DNA of 64,000 bases, taken from the NCBI RefSeq assembly GCF_026672275.1, contig NZ_JANQCD010000003.1:183190-247189 (forward strand), in the 5' to 3' direction. The stretch's first letter is position 1. Every line of letters begins with the position of its first letter. This stretch comes from Marinifilum sp. D737 (lineage in GTDB: Bacteria > Bacteroidota > Bacteroidia > Bacteroidales > Marinifilaceae). Both the position numbers and the translations under genes were made by a program. The notes beneath the pieces were generated by a model. It was not told the DNA's origin, ran no database searches, and saw nothing but the letters and a program-made list of their open reading frames with translations. Below are positions 1 through 9,286 of the stretch, piece by piece.

Positions 1-2774
1 ACTACTTGTCCAATTACGCCGAAACAGCAAATCTGCAAATCAGAAAAATCTTATCCATACATGAAAAAGATGGTCTTTTAATGCTGGGAACACAGCAGCA
101 AGGCTTATGGGTTGGAGAAAAGCTAAATACCAAGGAGGAAAACTGGAAGCAGTATTCTACAGGCGCAAACTCTATCCTGCGGAATGAGAGAATTTCTTTT
201 ATCCGTACCGATAGTAAGAAGCGCACATGGATTGGAACCTACAAGGGAGTTTATTTTTTCGACGAGAAGCCAGGGAATTTTTCAGAGCTGAAGCTGGCAG
301 GGAACAACCAGCTGAGTAGCGATATTATCTTGTGCTGGTGTCAGTTGGATGAGACAACTTATTTGTTGGGTACTCCAAGTGGATTGAACCTTCTTTCTGA
401 AGGAAACACAGGTGAATTTCAGGTAGAGCATTTCTATCAAAAGGAGGGTTTGCCCGATGACTATATTCACGCAATAGTATCAGATGAAAACAGGCATTTG
501 TGGATTAGCACCAATAGTGGAATCTCCAGGTTTAATCCTGACAGCAAATCATTTAGCAATTACGATGTAAGTGATGGTTTGCAAGGGAGGAGTTTTTCAG
601 AGGATTGTGCGTTTAAAAATTCCAATGGAGAGATCTTTTTTGGGGGAGCCAGTGGAATCAACTATTTCCATCCTGAAAATATAAAAGACAATACTGTACT
701 GCCCAATCCGGCCATTATTGGTTTGGAAATGCACAACAAAAGGGTAATGGCAGGCGAGGAGTTGCATGGCAGAAATATTCTCGAAAAAAATATCAGCTAT
801 ACCGAGGAGTTGGAGTTAACGCACCGGGAAGGTGAATTCTCGCTGACTTTTGCTGCCCTGGCCTACGATGCACCTGAACGAAATAAATATGCATATCGTC
901 TTTTGAACTACGATACAAGATGGAATTATTCAGGAAGCAACAGAACCGTTACATACAACCAGCTAAGGGCAGGGAAGTATGTGTTTGAAGTAAAGGCATC
1001 CAACAATCACAATGTATGGAATGAGAAACCTGTACGATTGCACATCAAAGTGATACCCGCTCCTTGGAAGTCCTGGTGGGCCATTGTAATCTATATCCTT
1101 ATTGCTTTGGGACTGGTGGCACTAATCAGGTGGGTAGCGGTTCGTCAGAGCAGGATGGCTCATCGCCTGGAGATGGAGAGCATGAAGCTCGATCAGGTGA
1201 ACGAGTTGAATGAAATGAAACTGCGATTCTTCACCAACATTTCCCACGAATTCCGTACACCGCTGACACTGATTTTAGCTCCTGTTCAGGAACTGCTAAA
1301 GGGAGAGGACCTTCCATCCCTTGGACGAAAAAAGCTAAAGGTAATCGAACAGAACTCTAAAAAACTATTGGGACTGGTAGGGCAATTGCTCGACTTTAGA
1401 AAAGCAGAAACCGGTAAGATGAAAATACTGGTTCGCAAACTGGACCTGATCAAATTCCTGAACCAGGAAATTAAAGCATTTCGATCCTTGGCCGAAAGTA
1501 AGAATGTAGAGTTGTCTTTTGAACATGAAGTCAGTCAGCTGACCCTTTGGTTCGATCCTGAGAAAATTGGGATTGTTCTGAATAACCTGCTCTCCAATGC
1601 CTTCAAGTATGTTTCGGAGGAAGGACATATCGCTGTAAAAGTGAAGCGGGAAGAAGAGAAAGTGAGTATACAGGTTTGCGACAATGGTCAGGGAATTCCT
1701 GAAAGCGATCTGAAACGAATTTTTGACCGCTTCTACCAGGTAGAAAGCAATCTGAATCGCTCAAGAGGTGGTTCCGGAATTGGCCTGGCCCTTTCGAAGA
1801 GGATCGTGGAGTTGCACCAGGGAGTGCTTGCGGTAAGAAGTACCAGAAATGTGGAAACTGTATTTACCATAGAACTGCTGTTAGGGAAAGAGCAGTATGA
1901 AGAAAACCAGCTTGAAGTGATATCAGAAGCGCAAGAACCTATGGGAGAATTTGTGCAGCCTGCTGTAGATGTGCCTGCACCCAAAAGACAGGTGAAGAAA
2001 GAGAAGGGAGAAAGAGATGTCATTTTAATTGTAGAAGATCAGGAAGATATCAACAATTATATTGCGGATATGTTGGGAGAAGACTATGATGTCATTCAAA
2101 AATTTGATGGAATAGAGGGATATGCCAATGCCATGCAGAGCATACCGGATATCATTATTTCGGATGTGATGATGCCGGGAATGGATGGATTTGAGCTGTG
2201 TGAGAAGATTAAAAAAGAGGAAAGAACGGCTCATATTCCAATAATACTGCTGACGGCAAAAACAGCCGATCAGTTTAAAATTAAAGGATTGACAACAGGT
2301 GCCGATGCCTATCTGACGAAACCTTTCAATCCTGAAGAGTTAAAGACAAGAGTCTATTCTTTGCTGAAAAACAGGAAGATGTTGAAAGAATCCTTCAGCA
2401 AGAAAGTGAAATTGGAACCTACCGACATAGAAATCTCATCCTATGAGGAAGACTTCTTAAACAAAGCCGTACAAATTGTAGAAAAACAAATGCACGAAGC
2501 CGATTTTAATACAGAAGTACTGGCCTCTTCTCTAAACATGAGCAGCTCCACCCTGTATCGAAAATTAAAACAACTTACAGGGATGTCAACCAGTATTTTT
2601 ATTAGAACGATTCGTTTAAAAAGAGCAGCTCAATTGTTGGCAGATCCACAAAAAACGATTGCAGAAATTTCGGTGCAGGTTGGTATTTCTGACTTGAAAT
2701 ATTTCCGCAAATGTTTTCGGGAATTATTTGGTAGTTCGCCATCCGACTATAGGCAAAATATTGAAAAACAATAG
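1..2774 (+). CDS. Hybrid two-component sensor/AraC regulator, 5'-truncated by window edge
   Basis: This is a one-protein signalling system that senses an oligosaccharide in the periplasm and switches on the adjacent utilisation locus. The reading frame is open to the first base, so the N-terminal part of the beta-propeller lies outside the window. Visible in order (numbered from the TTG at 6): propeller repeats to about 230, a Y_Y_Y domain about 270-345, one membrane segment about 353-377, a HisKA domain with His414 in the motif SHEFRTP, a HATPase with N, G1 and G2 boxes about 510-625, a receiver domain with phospho-acceptor Asp720 in SDVMMPG and Lys in TKPF, and a C-terminal AraC-type helix-turn-helix about 820-920. 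Domain order and position directly before susC/susD are typical of PUL regulators. The ligand cannot be read from the sequence. Confidence 0.96.
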   Translation, partial: YLSNYAETANLQIRKILSIHEKDGLLMLGTQQQGLWVGEKLNTKEENWKQYSTGANSILRNERISFIRTDSKKRTWIGTYKGVYFFDEKPGNFSELKLAGNNQLSSDIILCWCQLDETTYLLGTPSGLNLLSEGNTGEFQVEHFYQKEGLPDDYIHAIVSDENRHLWISTNSGISRFNPDSKSFSNYDVSDGLQGRSFSEDCAFKNSNGEIFFGGASGINYFHPENIKDNTVLPNPAIIGLEMHNKRVMAGEELHGRNILEKNISYTEELELTHREGEFSLTFAALAYDAPERNKYAYRLLNYDTRWNYSGSNRTVTYNQLRAGKYVFEVKASNNHNVWNEKPVRLHIKVIPAPWKSWWAIVIYILIALGLVALIRWVAVRQSRMAHRLEMESMKLDQVNELNEMKLRFFTNISHEFRTPLTLILAPVQELLKGEDLPSLGRKKLKVIEQNSKKLLGLVGQLLDFRKAETGKMKILVRKLDLIKFLNQEIKAFRSLAESKNVELSFEHEVSQLTLWFDPEKIGIVLNNLLSNAFKYVSEEGHIAVKVKREEEKVSIQVCDNGQGIPESDLKRIFDRFYQVESNLNRSRGGSGIGLALSKRIVELHQGVLAVRSTRNVETVFTIELLLGKEQYEENQLEVISEAQEPMGEFVQPAVDVPAPKRQVKKEKGERDVILIVEDQEDINNYIADMLGEDYDVIQKFDGIEGYANAMQSIPDIIISDVMMPGMDGFELCEKIKKEERTAHIPIILLTAKTADQFKIKGLTTGADAYLTKPFNPEELKTRVYSLLKNRKMLKESFSKKVKLEPTDIEISSYEEDFLNKAVQIVEKQMHEADFNTEVLASSLNMSSSTLYRKLKQLTGMSTSIFIRTIRLKRAAQLLADPQKTIAEISVQVGISDLKYFRKCFRELFGSSPSDYRQNIEKQ

Positions 2775-2925
2775 ATAAGTATGATTGAGTGAAGGTTTAG
2801 CCCTTCGCACTTGCAATAAATAACCCCTTTAAAATAGATTGATTTCCCCCTTGTTGATGAAGTATTAGATTCTAAAAAGGGGCGTTTTTCAGAGATCTTG
2901 CAAGTAGAAATTATTTGTAAGGAAA

Positions 2926-3051
2926 ATGAATAAATCAAACTCTTTTACAGGTCAGAAAAGTGAATCGAGAAAGCTTAAGCTACTTAATTTTATTGCGTAC
3001 ATCTTTTTGATCGCAATTCTGGCTGTAATCTTTATTGCAATTTTAATCTAA
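2926..3051 (+). CDS. 41-residue single-span membrane peptide upstream of susC
   Basis: A short ORF starts at an ATG preceded by a purine-rich GTAAGGAAA stretch and stops 9 bases before the susC start codon. The first 19 residues are polar and basic (MNKSNSFTG, then KSESRKLK). Residues 20-41 are almost entirely hydrophobic, giving one predicted membrane span with a cytoplasmic N-terminus. I recognise no family. Tight coupling to susC suggests translation on the same mRNA, possibly as a leader peptide or small regulatory membrane protein. A chance ORF is possible, but the ribosome site, start and clean hydrophobic segment argue for a real gene. Confidence 0.55.
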   Translation: MNKSNSFTGQKSESRKLKLLNFIAYIFLIAILAVIFIAILI

Positions 3052-3060
3052 TTACTAGTT

Positions 3061-6000
3061 ATGAAAAAAACTATGCGAAAACTAAGTCTTCTGGTTGTAG
3101 TATTGTGTGCTTTTGTCTCTATGCTACATGCACAAACACTTACTGTGTCCGGGAAGGTTTCAGATCAATCCGGACTAGGTTTGCCCGGAGTAAATGTCGT
3201 CATTAAAGGATTTACAAGTGGAACGGTTACCGATTTTGATGGCAATTATACCATTGAAGCGGAGAAAGGAAATGTTTTGCTATTCAGTTTTATTGGATAC
3301 AAAAGCAAGGAAGTACTGTGTTCGACCGAATCAAAAATCGATGTTGTTCTCGAAGAAGAAACCATTGGTGTTGATGAGGTTGTTGTGGTGGGTTATGGAA
3401 CCCAGAAAAAAGCGAATTTAACGGGTGCTGTTTCTTCCATGCGAATTGATGATGCAGTGAACCAGCCTGTGACCAATACCACCCAGTTGTTGCAGGGTAA
3501 AATGACAGGGGTTCATTTAACTCAAGGAGGTGGACAGCCTGGTAAGGATGCTGCAACCATTCACATTCGTGGTATTGCTACCAACGGAGAATCGGGACCA
3601 TTGGTTTTGGTTGATGGAGTGGAAAGAAGCCTTGGAGATGTAGCTCCATCTGATATTGAAAGCATTTCTGTATTGAAGGATGCTGCTTCGGCGGCTATTT
3701 ATGGTAGCCGTGCGGCAAATGGTGTAATTCTGATTACTACAAAAACGGGTGAAGTCGGTAAATTAAAGGTAAAATACAATGCCTACTATGGCTGGCAGGA
3801 AGCTAGTGTACTTCCAAAGATCATGGATGCGGCAACCTATGCAGAATTGATCAATGAAGCTACGGGAGAAGTAAGATATTCAGATGAAGAGATTGCGAAA
3901 ATCAAAGATGGATCGGATCCTGATCGTTATTCTCAAACCAACTGGGCAAAAGAGATTTTTAGAACGAGTCCGGTAACCAACCATTACCTGTCTTTTTCGG
4001 GAGGATCGGAAAAAACTTCCTATGTATTCTCCATGAACTATATGGATCAGGAAGGGATCATGCTTGGCTCAAGTGCCAAACGATACAATATGAGAGCTAA
4101 AATTGACTCTCAAATTAAGAAGTGGTTGAAAATTGGTGTGAACATCGATGGAAGTGTGAAAAATATCAAGTCTCCATTGGATGATCTATCGGGAGATGGT
4201 GGTATCATGAGAAGAATTTATTTTGACACACCAGTGGCTCCGGTAAAATATTCAAATGGCGATTGGGCAGTACAGGATGGGAGTGAAGCTTTCTTTATTA
4301 AAAACGTAGCTTTCCGTTCTCAATTGGGTAAAAATGAAGATGATCAGTACCGTTTGAATGCCAAGTTTTATGCGAACCTGAATTTGTTAAAAGGCCTGGA
4401 ATTCAGAACCAATGTAGCCTACAGTTATTATAACGCATTGGGAACCAAATTTTCGCCAATATTTTCATTGAATGATCTGGATGGGAATCCTGTTGTGACC
4501 AACGAAATTAATACCCTGAAAGACAATTCAGCCACATGGCACAGACTTTTGAATGAGAACATTTTAAAATACAATGTGGATTTCGACAAGCACTCCATTA
4601 ATGCTTTATTGGGACATTCCATTGAGACCTATCGCAAAGATGCCATGAACAGTCAGATCAGTGGATTTCCAAACAATGAGATTCATGAGTTAAATGCAGG
4701 TTCTATCGATCCAACGGTATCTGGTTCTGCACAGGAGTTGAAGCTACAATCTTTCTTCGGACGTGTAAACTATGCATACGATAGTAAATACCTGTTTGAG
4801 GCCAATCTTCGTATCGACAGTTCTTCACGATTTGCAAAAGGAAACAGAACCGGTTACTTCCCATCATTCTCTGTGGGCTGGAGAGTTTCTGAGGAATCAT
4901 TCCTTGCGGATGCTGAATTCCTGTCGAATTTAAAAGTGAGAGCCAGCTGGGGAAAACTGGGAAATCAAAATATTGGTAACTCATTCTACCCTTATGAGCA
5001 AACTTACAACCTGGGTCAGGATTATATTTTTACCGATGGAGCCAGTTTGGTTGGAGGTGCAGCCATTACAGGTTTGGCTAACAGAAACCTGAAATGGGAG
5101 AGTACGGAAACCTATGACCTTGGTATTGACTTTGGGATTGGAAACAACTTTAGTATGTCATTTGATTATTTCCACAAGAGAACCAATGATTTGCTGTTGA
5201 AGTTGCCTCAACCTCTAAGTTTAGGTAGTGCGGCACCATATCAGAATGCCGGTGAAGCAGTAAATAAAGGTTGGGAAGTATCAGGTGAATATCATGGCAA
5301 AACAGGTGATTTGTCTTATTCGGTAGGATTTAACTTGTCGAGAATCCAAAATGAATGGACCGACCTGAAAGGAACAGAATTCTATCCAACCAACAGAATT
5401 CACCGAGAAGGAGAAGCCATGTTCTCTTACTACGGATGGCAGGCAATCGGAATTTTCCAAACCGATGAAGAGGTAGCCAATGCTGCAACACCTTCCAATA
5501 GTGCTGCTCCTGGCGATATCATCTACAAAGATGTGAGTGGACCTGATGGGGTACCTGATGGAAAGATTGATGACAATGACCGTGTAATTATCGGGAACCC
5601 GATTCCTGAATTTACCTACGGACTGAATGGTAGTTTAAACTATAAGGGAATTGATTTCGCCTTTTTGTTCCAGGGAGTGAAAAATGTGGATCGTTACGTA
5701 AGTGGAACAGGAAACCATGCCGGAAATGGTGACAGAGCCAACTGGACTCCTGATTGGGTAAATCGTTGGACTGCTGAAAATCCAAGTAGCAAATACCCAC
5801 GTCTGGGTCACAACCGAGACAACGACAAACAATCATCTTACTGGGTGCAGGATGCTTCATACCTGAGATTGAAGAACCTGGAAATTGGTTACACCTTCCC
5901 ACAAGCCTTAAGCAAGAAAGCTGGAATCGAGAGATTAAGAATTTATATGAGTGGTCAGAACCTATTGACTTTTACCGATTACAAGAACTGGGATCCTGAA

Positions 6001-6078
6001 AAGGCGATAGGTAACATTAGAAGTGAATCTTACCCATTGGCTAAAACCTATACTTTGGGTGTTAATTTAACTTTTTAA
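3061..6078 (+). CDS. SusC-like TonB-dependent outer-membrane transporter
   Basis: This is a 1005-residue outer-membrane transporter that imports oligosaccharides together with its SusD partner using TonB energy. It has a signal peptide (about 1-24, ending LHAQ), a carboxypeptidase-regulatory-like beta-sandwich about 28-110, the TonB box/linker region (VVVVGYG about 108-114), a plug domain about 115-230 with the family motifs DVAPSDIESISVLKDA and YGSRAANGVI, and a beta-barrel ending in an aromatic C-terminal residue (VNLTF). Length and order are standard for the SusC/RagA family. It follows the regulator and precedes susD, as in nearly all Bacteroidota PULs. Specificity cannot be read from sequence; the downstream enzymes point to a sulfated galactan. 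Confidence 0.97.
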   Translation: MKKTMRKLSLLVVVLCAFVSMLHAQTLTVSGKVSDQSGLGLPGVNVVIKGFTSGTVTDFDGNYTIEAEKGNVLLFSFIGYKSKEVLCSTESKIDVVLEEETIGVDEVVVVGYGTQKKANLTGAVSSMRIDDAVNQPVTNTTQLLQGKMTGVHLTQGGGQPGKDAATIHIRGIATNGESGPLVLVDGVERSLGDVAPSDIESISVLKDAASAAIYGSRAANGVILITTKTGEVGKLKVKYNAYYGWQEASVLPKIMDAATYAELINEATGEVRYSDEEIAKIKDGSDPDRYSQTNWAKEIFRTSPVTNHYLSFSGGSEKTSYVFSMNYMDQEGIMLGSSAKRYNMRAKIDSQIKKWLKIGVNIDGSVKNIKSPLDDLSGDGGIMRRIYFDTPVAPVKYSNGDWAVQDGSEAFFIKNVAFRSQLGKNEDDQYRLNAKFYANLNLLKGLEFRTNVAYSYYNALGTKFSPIFSLNDLDGNPVVTNEINTLKDNSATWHRLLNENILKYNVDFDKHSINALLGHSIETYRKDAMNSQISGFPNNEIHELNAGSIDPTVSGSAQELKLQSFFGRVNYAYDSKYLFEANLRIDSSSRFAKGNRTGYFPSFSVGWRVSEESFLADAEFLSNLKVRASWGKLGNQNIGNSFYPYEQTYNLGQDYIFTDGASLVGGAAITGLANRNLKWESTETYDLGIDFGIGNNFSMSFDYFHKRTNDLLLKLPQPLSLGSAAPYQNAGEAVNKGWEVSGEYHGKTGDLSYSVGFNLSRIQNEWTDLKGTEFYPTNRIHREGEAMFSYYGWQAIGIFQTDEEVANAATPSNSAAPGDIIYKDVSGPDGVPDGKIDDNDRVIIGNPIPEFTYGLNGSLNYKGIDFAFLFQGVKNVDRYVSGTGNHAGNGDRANWTPDWVNRWTAENPSSKYPRLGHNRDNDKQSSYWVQDASYLRLKNLEIGYTFPQALSKKAGIERLRIYMSGQNLLTFTDYKNWDPEKAIGNIRSESYPLAKTYTLGVNLTF

Positions 6079-6097
6079 TTGAATTAAGGAATGTTGA

Positions 6098-6136
6098 TTT
6101 CCATGAGTATGTAGCTCATGAAATTCCTTCTTAGGA
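6098..6136 (+). other. Two stem-loops between susC and susD
   Basis: The susC-susD gap contains an inverted repeat CATGAG/CTCATG (6102-6107 and 6115-6120), extended outward by ATTTC/GAAAT, followed immediately by a second small hairpin CCTTC-TTA-GGAAGG. Neither is followed by a T-run, so these are not classical terminators. They could tune susD translation or protect mRNA ends. Confidence 0.5.
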
Positions 6137-6151
6137 AGGAGAAAAACCTTA

Positions 6152-7681
6152 ATGAAAAATTATAGACAGATGAAAATTAAGATATTATATTTATTCATGA
6201 TACTTGGGATTGTGAGTGCGTGTTCCGATGATTTTATGGATACCTCCAACCCCAATCAAATTAGTGATGGCTCATTTTGGAGCAGTAAGAGTGATGCTGA
6301 ATATGCCCTAACCGGTTGCTACGATGTACTACAGAGTAAGCCAATGTATGGTGGTGGCGTTTACAATTCAGGAATTAGAGATCATGATTGTTTGAGTGAT
6401 AACTCCTATAATGTATGGGAGTGGATGGGATTGGAACCCATTGCTGATGGTACTACAGATCCTACTCATTGGTTTTTGCAGGGATTTTGGGAGAGTGCCT
6501 ACAAAGGAATTGCCCGCTGTAACAATGTAATTGCCAATGTACCTACCATTGAAAGCATGAGCGAGGATGAGATCAACACCATCCTGGGGGAAGCCAAATT
6601 CTTAAGAGCATTGTTTTATTTTAACCTTGCCAATGGCTTTGGAGAAGTTCCCTTGATTCTGGAACCTCAAACCGTTGAGACTGCATCAATCGCAAAAAGT
6701 ACAGTTCGTGAGATTTACGATGCAATGATTGTAGACCTGACCTTTGCAGCCGATAAGTTGGGAACAGCAGATTTTGGTCACGCCGATCAGGGAGCAGCAT
6801 TAAGCTTGTTAGCCAAAGTATATCTGTATGATGGAAAATTTACCGAAGCAGCAGCTACTGCCAAGCAGGTTATTGATTTGGGAACCTATACCTTGTTTAC
6901 GGATTACAATACCCTGTTTACGCCAGCCAACGAGGTGAATTCAGAGGTGGTTTTCTCGGTAAGATTTGAGAGTGGTTTGGCTGATAACAATGGAGAAGCA
7001 TTTTCGGGTACCTGGGCTAAGGTAGCGCAAACACATCACCAGCCAATGCCAAACTTTGTGGATGACTTTTACTGCATTGATGGATTACCAATTGATCAGT
7101 CACCATTGTACGACGCCAATGATAACAAATTGAATCGTGATCCTCGTTTGGATGTATCTGTAATATTCCCGGGAGAAGTCTGGATTGAAGGCGGTAACCC
7201 ATTGGCAAAGAAGAAAGTGAAGACAGGATATGCCATGCACAAGTACATTCGCAATACCACCGAATATTTGTCAGACGGACCCCAGGATTTCTACGTGATA
7301 AGATATGCCGATGTATTGTTAATGCGCGCTGAAGCCTTAATTGAAAGCGATCAGATCAGTCAGGAAATATATGATTTAATCAATGAAGTGAGAGCAAGAG
7401 TGAACATGCCACGAATCGAGGATGTTGAAGGAGCAGGATTAAGTCAGGCAGAATTGAGAAACATCTTGCGTCATGAGCGCCGTGTGGAATTTGGATTGGA
7501 AGGAACCCGTTACTACGACCTGAAAAGATGGGGAACACTTGAGGAAGCAACTGTTCGTGCAAATGCCGATAACATTGTGAACCATTTTATGGCATTCGAA
7601 GGAGACAGAACCCTTTACTGGCCTCTACCTCAGGTAGAAGTTGATAACAACAAACTTCTGGATCAAAATCCAAACTGGTAA
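6152..7681 (+). CDS. SusD-like surface glycan-binding lipoprotein
   Basis: This is a 509-residue surface lipoprotein that captures glycan and caps the SusC transporter. It has a lipoprotein signal with the lipobox ending GIVSAC (Cys24), followed by the acidic SDDFMD stretch that fits the Bacteroidota surface-export signal. TPR-like helices follow (about 85-260), with the C-terminal SusD region and its conserved LLMRAEAL and LRHERRVEFGLEG motifs. An alternative start at the internal Met7 (6170) would still leave a good signal peptide. It lies 73 bases after susC with hairpins between, so the two are probably one transcript. Confidence 0.96.
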   Translation: MKNYRQMKIKILYLFMILGIVSACSDDFMDTSNPNQISDGSFWSSKSDAEYALTGCYDVLQSKPMYGGGVYNSGIRDHDCLSDNSYNVWEWMGLEPIADGTTDPTHWFLQGFWESAYKGIARCNNVIANVPTIESMSEDEINTILGEAKFLRALFYFNLANGFGEVPLILEPQTVETASIAKSTVREIYDAMIVDLTFAADKLGTADFGHADQGAALSLLAKVYLYDGKFTEAAATAKQVIDLGTYTLFTDYNTLFTPANEVNSEVVFSVRFESGLADNNGEAFSGTWAKVAQTHHQPMPNFVDDFYCIDGLPIDQSPLYDANDNKLNRDPRLDVSVIFPGEVWIEGGNPLAKKKVKTGYAMHKYIRNTTEYLSDGPQDFYVIRYADVLLMRAEALIESDQISQEIYDLINEVRARVNMPRIEDVEGAGLSQAELRNILRHERRVEFGLEGTRYYDLKRWGTLEEATVRANADNIVNHFMAFEGDRTLYWPLPQVEVDNNKLLDQNPNW

Positions 7682-7730
7682 AACAAGCAAAGAACAATTT
7701 GAGATAATTAGAAACAAAAGAAGCATTTCA

Positions 7731-7764
7731 CTTGCTGCCCCATTCGTAAAAACGGGGCAGCAAG
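7731..7764 (+). other. Strong intercistronic stem-loop after susD
   Basis: A perfect 11-bp stem, CTTGCTGCCCC paired with GGGGCAGCAAG, with a 12-base loop. There is no T-run on either strand, so it looks more like an mRNA-stabilising or processing hairpin than a terminator. It separates the transporter pair from the enzyme genes and would favour higher susCD transcript levels. Confidence 0.6.
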
Positions 7765-7846
7765 CTTAAGGCAAAGTACACCCTTTTGCCGATAGCTTTT
7801 GGGGAATACAAAGGTTTCTTTCTTAATTGTTTAAAAAGAAAATCAT

Positions 7847-9217
7847 ATGCGAATTCAAAATATACAACAAAGAACAAATGTTTTTTTGTGTCTGATTTTT
7901 ATGACATGTTTCTCTATCGCCTGCGACAACAGTTCGGTAGAAGAAATCATCCCTGAAGAGGAGACTCCTGTTGAAGAAACACCACCGGCACCGGAAAACA
8001 AAAAAGGGACCTGCATGTCCTACAAAAATGCAACATGGTCAACCAGAGTATCGCGATTAAAAGCACATTGGCATTACTCATGGGGAAAAGACTTGAAACC
8101 CAATGAACCAGCCAATGTAGAATATGTACCAATGTTTTGGGGCAAGAAAGTAGAAGATGAAACCATAGCCTACCTAAAGCAACTCAAAGAAGAAGGAAAA
8201 ATAAAGCACATACTCGGATTTAACGAACCCGATGGCGAGGAGCAAGCCAATATGACCGTTGATGAAGCCATCGCCCTTTGGCCTAAACTCGAAGAAATAG
8301 GATTGCCATTGGGAAGCCCGGCAACCGTTGGAAGTCCGGCAGGCAATGCCTGGTTGAATGATTTTATGGCGAAAGCAGAAGCTCAGGGGCTTAGAGTAGA
8401 TTTTGTTTGCATGCACAGTTACGGCGGATTGAATGTAGATGCATTTATGGACAAGCTAAAAGAAGCACATGAATTGTATGGCAAGCCAATCTGGATTACT
8501 GAATTTGCAGTAGGCGACTGGAATGCAACAACACCAGAGGAAAACAAGTACTCTGCCGATCAGGTTTTAAACTTTATGAAAGCAGTGCTGCCTAAATTGG
8601 ATGAGCTGGACTATGTACACCGATATGCATGGTACAATGCCAAAACAACTGATGCACCATTGGCATCATCGGTACTGTTTGATGAAAATGATGAGTTGAC
8701 CCCACTGGGAGAATACTACGCAAACTTCGATCCCAATACGGAGATTGGTCCGGGAGAAGATCCGGTTTCGGAAGAAGACCCAAATAACCTGGTCGCCAAC
8801 GGAATCTTTGAAACAGGAGAATTTACCCCATGGCAGGGTTTTAAATCAGGAGTTGTAGGAGAAGCCACTACAGAAATGTATGAAGGCGCCTATTGTGGAA
8901 GAATACAAAATAACGATGGCTCCATGTTCCAGGTTATCACACTGGAAGCAGGTAAAACCTATGAAATCAGCTTTTTTACCAAATGGGCGGAGGATACGGA
9001 ACACACATTTGCCTTAAAATTAAAAGATGAGGCAGGTGAGAAAGCCATCTTGCACAGTTTTGACATTTCAAAGAGTATAGAGTGGACGGAAAATAAAACT
9101 GAATTTACTTGTCCTGATGGAGTCAGCAAGGTGAAATTCCTTCTTTACAAAGGAAAAACAGATCCTGCTATGCCACCAATTTACCTTGATAATATTTTGG
9201 TGAAGGAGAAAGTATAA
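7847..9217 (+). CDS. GH128-like secreted glycosidase with C-terminal carbohydrate-binding domain
   Basis: This is a lipoprotein (lipobox ending FSIAC) with an acidic/proline spacer (residues about 32-55), then a TIM-barrel of the glycosyl-hydrolase catalytic-core type (Asl1-like, GH128-like). Family hallmarks are GFNEPDG, with acid/base candidate Glu127, and WITEFAVGDW, with nucleophile candidate Glu219. Residues from about 300 to the end form a jelly-roll resembling CBM4/CBM_4_9-type modules (NGIFETGEFTPWQ, QVITLEAGKTYEIS). Known GH128 members cleave beta-1,3-glucans. Here it sits with beta-galactan-type enzymes, so it may act on a beta-1,3-galactan or mixed backbone (inference). It is probably surface-anchored and endo-acting. 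Confidence 0.82.
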   Translation: MRIQNIQQRTNVFLCLIFMTCFSIACDNSSVEEIIPEEETPVEETPPAPENKKGTCMSYKNATWSTRVSRLKAHWHYSWGKDLKPNEPANVEYVPMFWGKKVEDETIAYLKQLKEEGKIKHILGFNEPDGEEQANMTVDEAIALWPKLEEIGLPLGSPATVGSPAGNAWLNDFMAKAEAQGLRVDFVCMHSYGGLNVDAFMDKLKEAHELYGKPIWITEFAVGDWNATTPEENKYSADQVLNFMKAVLPKLDELDYVHRYAWYNAKTTDAPLASSVLFDENDELTPLGEYYANFDPNTEIGPGEDPVSEEDPNNLVANGIFETGEFTPWQGFKSGVVGEATTEMYEGAYCGRIQNNDGSMFQVITLEAGKTYEISFFTKWAEDTEHTFALKLKDEAGEKAILHSFDISKSIEWTENKTEFTCPDGVSKVKFLLYKGKTDPAMPPIYLDNILVKEKV

Positions 9218-9234
9218 AGTAGATGAATTACATG

Positions 9235-9272
9235 AAAAGAATCTGCGAATGAGTTGATTGGCAGATTCTTTT
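9235..9272 (+). terminator. Stem-loop with short T-run between the GH128-like and GH43-like genes
   Basis: A 12-bp perfect inverted repeat, AAAAGAATCTGC/GCAGATTCTTTT, with a 14-base loop. The TTTT closes the stem and no longer T-tract follows. It may be a weak terminator or a processing hairpin. It lies over the upstream in-frame TTG at 9254, which argues against that start for the next gene. Confidence 0.5.
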
Positions 9273-9286
9273 CGAAGAACAACGAT

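Noticed and set aside
9254..9286. TTG start extending the GH43-like gene
   Set aside because: The extension lies in the arm of a stem-loop and would bury the lipoprotein signal; ATG 9287 gives a clean signal peptide.
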